A stretch of DNA of 64,000 nucleotides from Psychrosphaera sp. B3R10 (GTDB taxonomy: Bacteria > Pseudomonadota > Gammaproteobacteria > Enterobacterales > Alteromonadaceae). Where the stretch lies: NCBI RefSeq assembly GCF_018861025.1, contig NZ_JAHKQH010000014.1, forward strand, positions 1-64,000, read 5' to 3'. The translations under genes were made by a program, and so were the position numbers. The notes beneath the pieces were generated by a model. It was not told where the DNA came from. It searched no databases and saw nothing but the letters and a program-made list of their open reading frames with translations. Shown piece by piece: positions 20,238-26,838 of this stretch. Every line of letters starts with the position of its first letter. Positions within the stretch are counted from its first letter, which is position 1.

Positions 20238-20513
20238 AGGACGTCCTTAAATAATTTTCAAGTATACTTTAGTTATAAGATAGCAAGGCCTAGGCCAAAC
20301 TTTAGGTGTTTGAATTTAAAGGAAAATATATTATAGGTAATCATCGGACGTGATATTTGCACCAGTTTGGTGAGTGTTAAATTAATTTAAGTTATGTATA
20401 TGTCCAAAAGAGGGATGCACTGCCAGACAATCTTAATGAGAGAGTTGTGATTAGTAGCAAAGGGAATTGCTGAGAGTGAGGATATAGGATCTTTGATTTT
20501 GTGAATTTTAGGC

Positions 20514-20616
20514 AAAAAAATAGGCTCCCTAAAAAAGGAGCCTTAAAATTAGTTACCAAATAAGGTTAACTACAATCAACAGGGTAAGAACAAACCCGAG
20601 GAGGCATGAACTTATG
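20514..20616 (-). ncRNA. Repeat small RNA copy 1 (divergent copy)
   Basis: A predicted RNA of about 103 nt reads from about 20616 down to the T-run at 20514. The terminator stem is GGCTCC/GGAGCC, whereas other copies have GGCCACT/AGTGGCC, so the stem changed on both sides. The CCUCCUC core is present, but the flanking AACC/GGUU stem of the other copies is lost. The second conserved segment UUACCCUGUUGAUUGUAGUU is kept. Promoter: TTTACA, 16 bases, TATACT. No family name is known to me. Confidence 0.7.
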
Positions 20617-20618
20617 TA

Positions 20619-20650
20619 TTAGAGTATAGACTCTTTACTCTAATTGTAAA
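20619..20650 (-). promoter_or_regulatory. Promoter and operator of small RNA copy 1
   Basis: On the minus strand, -35 TTTACA (20645-20650) and -10 TATACT (20623-20628) with 16 bases between. A perfect inverted repeat TTAGAGTA-N9-TACTCTAA covers 20619-20643, overlapping the spacer and -10, and is a likely regulator site. Confidence 0.65.
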
Positions 20651-20806
20651 GCGGTATTTTGAAATATTTCTACAAAAGTGTAAATAAATAACAAAACAAC
20701 GATATTTTCGACAATTTTATCTTTATTTTAATTGGTAGATGCTTTGGAATTAACGAATAGCGCCCGCGGGCAACATGAAATAAGGGAATAAGTAAGCAGG
20801 GAAGGC

Positions 20807-20912
20807 AAAAAAAGAGGCCACTTCAAAAGAGTGGCCTTAAAATTAGTTACGAAATATGGCGAACTACAATCAACAGGGTAAGATCTAAACCTGAGGAGGG
20901 TTAAGAACTTGT
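20807..20912 (-). ncRNA. Repeat small RNA copy 2
   Basis: Predicted RNA of about 106 nt. From the 5' end: a small hairpin AACC-CUCCUCA-GGUU that exposes an anti-Shine-Dalgarno loop, a segment closed by UUACC/GGUAA with UGUUGAUUGUAGUU in the loop, and a terminator AGGCCACU/AGUGGCCU followed by seven Us. First of four nearly identical units with a 185-186 bp period. Confidence 0.75.
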
Positions 20913-20914
20913 GA

Positions 20915-20946
20915 TTAGAGTATAGAGTCTTAACTCTAGTGTCGAA
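20915..20946 (-). promoter_or_regulatory. Promoter and operator of small RNA copy 2
   Basis: Minus strand: TTCGAC (20941-20946), 16 bases, TATACT (20919-20924). The inverted repeat over 20915-20939 has arms TTAGAGTA and AACTCTAG (6 of 8 paired). Confidence 0.6.
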
Positions 20947-20992
20947 CGCATTAATTTAATCTAATGGTTTATATTTTTTCATGTGTAAAATT

Positions 20993-21097
20993 AAAAAAGA
21001 GGCCACTTCAAAAGAGTAGCCTTAAAATTAGTTACCAAATATGGCGAACTACAATCAACAGGGTAAGATCTAAACCTGAGGAGGGTTAAGAACTTAT
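20993..21097 (-). ncRNA. Repeat small RNA copy 3
   Basis: Same layout as copy 2: AACC-CUCCUCA-GGUU hairpin, UUACC/GGUAA closed segment, terminator. One terminator-stem base differs (GGCUACU against AGUGGCC), which leaves a U-G wobble pair and keeps the stem. Confidence 0.75.
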
Positions 21098-21099
21098 GA

Positions 21100-21131
21100 T
21101 TAGAGTATAGAGTCTTAACTCTAGTGTCGAA
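21100..21131 (-). promoter_or_regulatory. Promoter and operator of small RNA copy 3
   Basis: Minus strand: TTCGAC (21126-21131), 16 bases, TATACT (21104-21109), with AACGCGTT directly upstream of the -35. Confidence 0.6.
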
Positions 21132-21177
21132 CGCGTTAATTTAACCTGATGGTTAATGTTTTTTCATGTGTGATATT

Positions 21178-21282
21178 AAAAAAGAGGCCACTTCAAAAGA
21201 GCGGCCTTAAAATTAGTTACCAAATATGGCGAACTACAATCAACAGGGTAAGATCTAAACCTGAGGAGGGTTAAGAACTTGT
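21178..21282 (-). ncRNA. Repeat small RNA copy 4
   Basis: Same layout as copy 2. The terminator stem has GGCCGCU opposite AGUGGCC, again a wobble-compatible change. The anti-SD hairpin and the UUACC/GGUAA segment are unchanged. Confidence 0.75.
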
Positions 21283-21284
21283 GA

Positions 21285-21316
21285 TTAGAATATAGAGTCT
21301 TAACTCTAGTGTCGAA
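21285..21316 (-). promoter_or_regulatory. Promoter and operator of small RNA copy 4
   Basis: Minus strand: TTCGAC (21311-21316), 16 bases, TATATT (21289-21294). AACGCGTT precedes the -35. Confidence 0.6.
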
Positions 21317-21362
21317 CGCGTTAATTTAACCAGATGGTTAATGTTTTTTCATGTGTGATATT

Positions 21363-21467
21363 AAAAAAGAGGCCACTTCATAAGAGTGGCCTTAAAATTA
21401 GTTACCAAATATGGCGAACTACAATCAACAGAGTAAGATCAGAACCTGAGGAGGGTTAAGAACTTGT
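21363..21467 (-). ncRNA. Repeat small RNA copy 5
   Basis: Same layout as copy 2, with a changed terminator loop base and two changes in the linker. In the direction of transcription it is the first unit of the five-copy array. Confidence 0.75.
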
Positions 21468-21469
21468 GG

Positions 21470-21501
21470 TTAGACTATAGAGTCTTAACTTTAGTGTCGA
21501 A
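21470..21501 (-). promoter_or_regulatory. Promoter and operator of small RNA copy 5
   Basis: Minus strand: TTCGAC (21496-21501), 16 bases, TATAGT (21474-21479). The inverted repeat is the most degraded of the set. Confidence 0.55.
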
Positions 21502-21539
21502 CGCGTTAATTTAACTCGATACTTAAATAATTATTATCT

Positions 21540-21919
21540 ATGAGGTTTAGAATCTAACTCTTGAAATTAAGGTGTTTTTGTACCAAAGCAAACGTCATTT
21601 TGTTTGGTTAAAATTGAACTAGCAACATTTACCAAATGGTTAACATTAGTTTGAGTGCCCATCAGGCAATACCATTGGGAGTCAATTAGTGTTTGTCAAA
21701 GCGTTTAAAATAACGATAAGCAGAACCACTCTTATGCTTAGCAACAACTAATAATTGTATTCACGATGCCCTAGCAATCTATCCTAATAGTGCTTGCAGA
21801 GGTAGCGTTTGCAAATTGTACTTTTAAAATAAGTCATTTTACGTCGCTATCGCACCTCAGAAAATTAGCTGTTTATATTTTTAACTCAAAATCAACGGGC
21901 CAATCGAATAGCACTTTTA
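21540..21919. other. Non-coding gap between the small RNA array and the MATE gene
   Basis: I see no gene, clear terminator or repeat copy in these 380 bases. It is AT-rich and downstream of the minus-strand MATE gene. Confidence 0.5.
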
Positions 21920-23293
21920 TTATTCTTTAAAAAACAAACCAAACGGATTACCTGATTTTTGGCGACGTTGATATAAAACGGTTACCGTCAGCAACAATGC
22001 CAAGAATTCCGCACTTGGGCCAGCTAACCAAATGCCTTTTTCGGCAAACAAGAGTGGCAGAATAAAAATCAACGGCAGGGTAAAAACGTATACTTTTGCC
22101 AGGCGTAAAATAGCTGCTCTTTTTGCATCTCCCATCGCTTGGAACACAACACCAATCATCATCAACGGACCTAATAAAAACAAGGCTGATGACATAATAG
22201 GCATAATACGTGCGACTTCTGCAGTTACACTTATATCGCTAACAAACACGCCACCTAACTGGTTTTTAAGTAGCAATACAAATAATTGGCAAAATGCACA
22301 ATAAATAAAAGCGATGAAGATGGCGATTTTAATTGCACTGTTTGATCTTAGCCATTCTTTTGCCCCTATGTTATTGCCTAAAATGGTTTGAAACGCCATG
22401 CTCAAGCCTAACAATGGCAGAAAAATAAACGTCATAATTCGGGTGATAATGCCATAAGCTGCCACAACCATGCTGTAGTTTTCATTACTCCAAATTTGTA
22501 AGTTATATAAAATAAAGGCAGAAGAAAGCGCGACACCAACATAAGACAAACTCGTTGGCGCGCCTAACGCCAAAAAGTCGGCCCATAACTTACGGTTCGC
22601 AGTAAAGCGCACAATAGACACCTTTAACGCGGTTTTACTGTAACGGCGAAATAAGTACACAGCAAACAGTGATAAGGTTTGCGCTAACAAAGTACCGTAA
22701 ACAGAACCAACTACGCCCCAGCCAAGCATCGCAATAAAAATGTAGTTAAATATAATATTAAAGAATACCGATAACAAAGGCACAACTGCCATAAAAGACA
22801 TTTGTCCTTCACAACGTAAGCTGTCGCTATTGATAGTGAGAATAAATAGCAATGGTGAGAAAAATATCATTAAAGATAAATAATTGTAACTCATGCTAGA
22901 TAAGCTCGCTGAACCATTATTAACAAACAACACCAATTGTTCACCGCCGCCTAAAAACAGTAAAATCAGCATCATGCTAACAAACATTGATAGTGTCATT
23001 GCTTGGCTATAGGCCGATATAGCTTGGTCCGTTTTATTGGCGCCCAACAGCCTTGCCATCACACTTGAAAAGCCCGCAGACACCCAGCTTGATAAAGCCA
23101 CCAGTAACATAAAAGCAGGAAATACTGAAGTAACGGCTGCAAGTGCATGTGCTCCAACATATTCACCTAGAAAGTAAGCATCAACTAATGAAAACGAACC
23201 ATTGACCAACATCATTAAAATTATAGGTGCGGCGGTTTTCATAAATACAGACGGTAACGAACCGACAAGAAACATGTTTTTAGAATGGGGCAT
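21920..23293 (-). CDS. MATE family efflux transporter
   Basis: The 457-residue integral membrane protein has twelve predicted hydrophobic segments in two homologous halves, typical of MATE (multidrug and toxic compound extrusion) antiporters that use Na+ or H+ gradients. Recognisable parts include LMLVNGSFSLVDAYFLGEYVGAHALAAV near the N-terminus (here quoted as FLGEYVGAHALAAV) and LGAPTSLSYVG at the start of the second half. The substrate is unknown. It follows the AraC-type regulator by 53 bases on the same strand, which suggests a regulator-pump operon. Confidence 0.92.
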   Translation of the reverse strand: MPHSKNMFLVGSLPSVFMKTAAPIILMMLVNGSFSLVDAYFLGEYVGAHALAAVTSVFPAFMLLVALSSWVSAGFSSVMARLLGANKTDQAISAYSQAMTLSMFVSMMLILLFLGGGEQLVLFVNNGSASLSSMSYNYLSLMIFFSPLLFILTINSDSLRCEGQMSFMAVVPLLSVFFNIIFNYIFIAMLGWGVVGSVYGTLLAQTLSLFAVYLFRRYSKTALKVSIVRFTANRKLWADFLALGAPTSLSYVGVALSSAFILYNLQIWSNENYSMVVAAYGIITRIMTFIFLPLLGLSMAFQTILGNNIGAKEWLRSNSAIKIAIFIAFIYCAFCQLFVLLLKNQLGGVFVSDISVTAEVARIMPIMSSALFLLGPLMMIGVVFQAMGDAKRAAILRLAKVYVFTLPLIFILPLLFAEKGIWLAGPSAEFLALLLTVTVLYQRRQKSGNPFGLFFKE

Positions 23294-23346
23294 TATTTAA
23301 GTCCTAATAGTATAAGTCTCGTAAGAAAAAGGCTCGTAAGTAAAAA

Positions 23347-24210
23347 CTATTTAATTGGTAGATAAATATCAGTGATCACTTCATGTTCGGGCACGTCGTG
23401 GACAAAATTTACATAATGGAAAAACACGGGAAAATCTCTGCATTGTTCACCACTTGTTGGTAACCATTGTTGATATAAATAATAAACCCCTTTTTTTAAG
23501 TCATCGCGATGCCCAATATCACGAACAACGGCGCAACGTCCTGCTGGAATAATTTTATTTACTACACCGTATTCGTTTTCTGGAATGTCTGCTTTTACTG
23601 AGCCGCAGAGATCAAAATGAAAATCTTCTGCTTTTACTACATTAGGATCAGAGTAAGGAATGCCGTAAGTATTACTGGTTTTAATTGGTGATAACTTGCT
23701 TGCTTTGCGCCAAGCAATAAACTTCATTGATGTTTGATAGTGGAGTTTAGGGTCACCATAATGCGCCAATGCAGCTATTTTTTGCTCTTCAAAATAAACG
23801 ACTTTCACATCCATTTTATGTTCCGTTTTATCAATTAACTGTAGGGTCAATGTATCCGTTTTATCGTGCCAGTTAAGCCACTTTGGGGACTTTCTAAACT
23901 CAGACGGACTTTGTCCAAACTCACGTTTAAAGGCTCTTGAAAACGCTTCGGCACTTTCAAATCCAGCCTCAAAAGCAATATCGATAATTTTAATGTCAGC
24001 TTTAAATACCAACCTAAAAGACGCTCGCTTTAATCGTGACATCTGAATAAACTTAATTACACTAAGCCCGGTATATGCCGAAAAAACACGATGAAAGTGA
24101 AATTTAGAAAACCCCGAAACCGTGCTTAACCTGTCTAATGTTAAGTCATCATCTAGATTCTGATTAATGTAATCACATACTCTAAAGAGGTTTTGTTCAT
24201 AGTTATTCAT
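23347..24210 (-). CDS. AraC family regulator with GyrI-like effector domain
   Basis: The 287-residue protein has an N-terminal AraC/XylS double HTH (about 8-106, with LSTVSGFSKFHFHRVFSAYTG and FEAGFESAEAFSRAFKREFGQSP, each quoted only in part as GFSKFHFHRVF and AFSRAFKREFG) followed by a GyrI/SbmC-like small-molecule-binding domain (about 130-287). This is the arrangement of Rob/SoxS-like multidrug regulators that bind hydrophobic ligands. It precedes the MATE pump gene and is probably its activator in response to pump substrates. Confidence 0.9.
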   Translation of the reverse strand: MNNYEQNLFRVCDYINQNLDDDLTLDRLSTVSGFSKFHFHRVFSAYTGLSVIKFIQMSRLKRASFRLVFKADIKIIDIAFEAGFESAEAFSRAFKREFGQSPSEFRKSPKWLNWHDKTDTLTLQLIDKTEHKMDVKVVYFEEQKIAALAHYGDPKLHYQTSMKFIAWRKASKLSPIKTSNTYGIPYSDPNVVKAEDFHFDLCGSVKADIPENEYGVVNKIIPAGRCAVVRDIGHRDDLKKGVYYLYQQWLPTSGEQCRDFPVFFHYVNFVHDVPEHEVITDIYLPIK

Positions 24211-24556
24211 TTGACTAAACTTATCCCAGTGTTTTACTCATTTTTCAGTATTGAATTTTATGCGTTGTACAGTTTTATTAATCTTAAGCAGATTTTACAT
24301 GTTGCCGTAAAAAAAATATTGACTGAGATTGCTAATCAGTAAAACAAAATAATTAACTAAAGTGGGTAAGCCGTTAATCCGTTTTTGGTTTTTCCCCTAA
24401 TTAATAGTTTTCCCAGTGACCTAGGTGAGCCAAATGACCATGTCTTTAAGTCAGATGAAGGCGTAAGTAACTGATTGTTATAGATGCCGAACCTATCAGC
24501 CAAATTGACATTATTTTCAATAGTTGTCTTAACGAATCAAATATGAAACAAGTAAA
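24211..24556. other. Non-coding gap between divergent AraC and ParD-like genes
   Basis: About 345 bases with no convincing gene. The promoters of the two divergent transcription units must lie here; only the plus-strand one (24557-24585) is clear. Confidence 0.5.
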
Positions 24557-24585
24557 TTGACACTTATTTTCATGGAGTATATGAT
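24557..24585 (+). promoter_or_regulatory. Promoter of the ParD-like/map2 operon
   Basis: TTGACA (24557-24562), 17 bases, TATGAT (24580-24585). Transcription would start near 24592, giving a leader of only about 23 bases. Confidence 0.8.
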
Positions 24586-24599
24586 TCGAATACAATTTG

Positions 24600-24614
24600 T
24601 ATACGGAACGTATA
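24600..24614 (+). promoter_or_regulatory. Palindrome directly before the ParD-like start codon
   Basis: TATACG-GAA-CGTATA is a perfect palindrome with 6-bp arms that ends on the base before the ATG at 24615. The likely ribosome-binding GGAA lies in its centre. It could be an operator for autorepression or an mRNA hairpin hiding the ribosome-binding site. Confidence 0.6.
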
Positions 24615-24821
24615 ATGGGAATAGTTAAAATATCTGATCAGTTACATGATGAAATTAGAAAGTCTAGCAACGTCATGTCTAGATCAATCAACTCACAAGC
24701 TGAATTTTGGATAAAAATGGGTATGCTTGCAGAGCTAAATCCAACACTTACCTTTCATGAAATCATTAAAAGTCAATTGCTTAAAGAAAACCTTGCTATT
24801 GAAGGGTTATTGCATGAATAA
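24615..24821 (+). CDS. ParD-like antitoxin-family protein
   Basis: The 68-residue protein resembles the ParD-like family (ribbon-helix-helix related: MGIVKISDQLHDEIRKSSNVM, quoted in part as VKISDQLHDEIRKS, then SRSINSQAEFWIKMGMLAELNP). The reading frame runs 18 bases upstream to a TTG, but the ATG at 24615 gives the family N-terminus. It overlaps the next gene, a second methionine aminopeptidase, by 8 bases, so translation is coupled. No ParE toxin is present. This pairing of a ParD-like protein with a type I MAP occurs, to my knowledge, in other marine gammaproteobacteria; its meaning is not known. Confidence 0.8.
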   Translation: MGIVKISDQLHDEIRKSSNVMSRSINSQAEFWIKMGMLAELNPTLTFHEIIKSQLLKENLAIEGLLHE

Positions 24822-25590
24822 AACAGTGATAAAAACGGAAACTGAAATTAACTTTATGAGAGAGTCTGGTAGGCTTCTATCTAAAGTATTTGCAATGCTC
24901 GACGACTTTATTTGTGAAGGTATAACAACGTTAGATATTGACTCCAAAGTTGAAAGTTACATTGTTAATGAATTAAAGTCCCGGCCTGCAAGTAAAGGGC
25001 AATATGGTTATCAGTATTCACTCAACTCTTCGTTAAATGATGTGGTATGCCATGGCGTACCTAATGATAGGCATATTTTAAAAGCCAAAGATATTTTAAA
25101 TATTGATATCACCTTAGAAAAAAATGGTTATATCAGCGATTCAAGCAAAATGTATACTTTCAGTGCAACAAGCGCTGAAGCGAAACGATTAGTTAAAACC
25201 ACTTACGAAGCAATGTGGGAAGGTATTAAGGTCGTAAAACCTAAAGCTACGCTGGGTGATATTGGTCATGCTATTCAAAAGCATGCAGAATCTGCGGGTT
25301 ACAGTATTGTAAGAGAATATTGCGGCCATGGCATTGGTAAAGAGATGCACGAAGAGCCGCAAGTTCTCCATTATGGCAAACCTCATTCAGGTTTTGTTTT
25401 AGAAGCAGGAATGACTTTCACTATAGAGCCAATGATCAATCAAGGTTCAAAGAAAATAAAAACTAAAAAAGACGGTTGGACAGTAGTCACGCGTGATAAA
25501 AAACTTTCTGCTCAGTGGGAGCATACGATTTTAGTTACGCAAACTGGTTATGAAGTGCTAACCCTTCGTGAAGATGAAATACTATTATAA
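24814..25590 (+). CDS. map: Second type I methionine aminopeptidase
   Basis: MAP removes the N-terminal methionine of nascent proteins. The 258 residues keep the active-site set of the family: His in VVCHGVPND, Asp in LNIDITL, Asp in SDSSKM, His in CGHGIGKEMHEEP, Glu in FTIEPMIN and Glu in QWEHTI. The frame is open to 24757, but the ATG at 24814 lies inside the end of the ParD-like gene and gives the family N-terminus. It is clearly diverged from the canonical map at 38339-39130, so the organism has two. Terminator after the stop is not evident. Confidence 0.92.
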   Translation: MNKTVIKTETEINFMRESGRLLSKVFAMLDDFICEGITTLDIDSKVESYIVNELKSRPASKGQYGYQYSLNSSLNDVVCHGVPNDRHILKAKDILNIDITLEKNGYISDSSKMYTFSATSAEAKRLVKTTYEAMWEGIKVVKPKATLGDIGHAIQKHAESAGYSIVREYCGHGIGKEMHEEPQVLHYGKPHSGFVLEAGMTFTIEPMINQGSKKIKTKKDGWTVVTRDKKLSAQWEHTILVTQTGYEVLTLREDEILL

Positions 25591-25680
25591 TGGATAACCT
25601 ATGCCGTTAGCTGCTCAAATCTAATGCTGCTTATTGCTTAAAGGTATGAACTTCGGTGGTTGACTCAATATCTTTGTTCA

Positions 25681-25722
25681 AATCACAAATCACAAATCAC
25701 AAATCACAAATCACAAATCACA
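25681..25722. repeat. Heptamer tandem repeat (AATCACA)x6
   Basis: Six perfect copies of a 7-base unit lie in the intergenic region 90 bases after map2. The copy number could vary by slippage, but the repeat is outside any gene or recognised promoter. Confidence 0.95.
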
Positions 25723-25865
25723 AACAGCTATGCTTGTCACAGTCCAATTTGATAAACATTGTTAATGTGTAGACTTATATCAATAGCAAATTTGTTTCGT
25801 GCTTAGATACTACTAATTGGATGCTTAGCTATGAAGTGTTTAGTTAATTATTAGAATGAAGGGAT

Positions 25866-25972
25866 AAAAAAAGAGGCCACTTCAAATAAAGTGGCCTTAA
25901 AATTAGTTACCAAATTCGGCGAACTACAATCAACAGGGTAAGATCTAAACCTGAGGAGGGTTAAGAACTTGT
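25866..25972 (-). ncRNA. Repeat small RNA copy 6
   Basis: A predicted RNA of about 107 nt with the same parts as copies 2-5, 4.4 kb away from them: AACC-CUCCUCA-GGUU hairpin, UUACC/GGUAA segment, terminator GGCCACUU/AAGUGGCC with a different loop and seven Us. Conservation of the RNA part and of the promoter at a separate locus argues that the unit is a gene. Confidence 0.75.
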
Positions 25973-25974
25973 GA

Positions 25975-26006
25975 TTAGAATATAGAGTCTAAACTCTATC
26001 GTCGAA
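25975..26006 (-). promoter_or_regulatory. Promoter and operator of small RNA copy 6
   Basis: Minus strand: TTCGAC (26001-26006), 16 bases, TATATT (25979-25984). AACGCGTT precedes the -35, as in copies 3-5. Confidence 0.6.
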
Positions 26007-26052
26007 CGCGTTAATTTAATTCGATAGGTGAATTATATTCATTTATTTGGGT

Positions 26053-26158
26053 AAAAAAGAGGCCACTTCAAATAAAGTGGCCTTAAAATTAGTTACCAAA
26101 TTTGGCGAACTACAATCAACAGGGTAAGAACTAAACCTGAGGAGGGTTAAGAACTTAT
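26053..26158 (-). ncRNA. Repeat small RNA copy 7
   Basis: A predicted RNA of about 106 nt, 187 bp from copy 6. It has the AACC-CUCCUCA-GGUU hairpin, the UUACC/GGUAA segment and the GGCCACUU/AAGUGGCC terminator. Its upstream region is of the copy-1 type rather than the copy 2-6 type. Confidence 0.75.
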
Positions 26159-26160
26159 AA

Positions 26161-26192
26161 ATAGAGTATAGACTCTTTGCTCTATTCACTAG
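26161..26192 (-). promoter_or_regulatory. Promoter and operator of small RNA copy 7
   Basis: Minus strand: -10 TATACT (26165-26170); no good -35. Inverted repeat arms ATAGAGCA and TACTCTAT with N9 between (26161-26185), one mismatch. A weak -35 beside a good operator suggests dependence on an activator. Confidence 0.5.
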
Positions 26193-26220
26193 CGTTATAA
26201 ACTAACGCATTAAGTTAATT

Positions 26221-26838
26221 TATTTCACTTGTTGACTAAAAATAACAGGTCCCTATCGCAATCTAAGCCAGACAATCATATTTGAATACATTATTAGTAA
26301 TTAAAGCAATCCATCGGTTTACTAACTATTCAGTTACGAATATATGGTATTTGCTCTAATAAAAAGTAATGTGAATACGTTAGTCAGCGCTAAATCTCAA
26401 ATATAACATTATTGTGTAGTCATTCTAGCGGCATAGTGATATCTGCATTTAATGACTTCTTGTTCATTTCCACACGACCCATGTGTTTGTCAAATCAGCT
26501 AATTAACCATAAAACAAGTTTGCGCGAAAAATCTCGATTTTAATTATTTTTGTCAGAATAAACACCGTATTAGGGAAAAGGGGATAGCCGGCGTATTTAT
26601 TTCATCTAATGGGTTATTTAATTTGGTGTGTCTAGCAATCTAATTATTGTTATCTTCTTCTTGTCTCATTGATTCATTTAAAAGGGGGAACAATAGAAAA
26701 TCTCATACCCCTGTTTATAAGTTACAGATAAGATTTAGGACAGAAATTGTCATAGTAGTTAAATGTAGATTAGTGGTTACACATTATATTGTTATCTTTA
26801 TATAACGTGCTGTTATTCGGTTTCTACTTTTGGTATGA
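26221..26838. other. Non-coding gap, 618 bases
   Basis: I see no gene, repeat or RNA structure that I can support in this AT-rich stretch. It lies beyond the stop of the minus-strand membrane-protein gene (26839). Confidence 0.5.

Noticed and set aside
20881-20924. Tiny plus-strand reading frames (GAGGAGG followed by ATG/GTG and the peptide MIRV) in each repeat unit
   Set aside because: The peptide is only four residues, the spacing to GAGGAGG is long, and the promoter and terminator lie on the other strand. GAGGAGG is simply the complement of the CCUCCUC core.
20514-21501. The repeat arrays as CRISPR, REP/BIME or MITE elements
   Set aside because: Units are 185 bp with no short direct repeats and variable spacers, no cas genes, no terminal inverted repeats or target duplications, and each carries a promoter-terminator pair.
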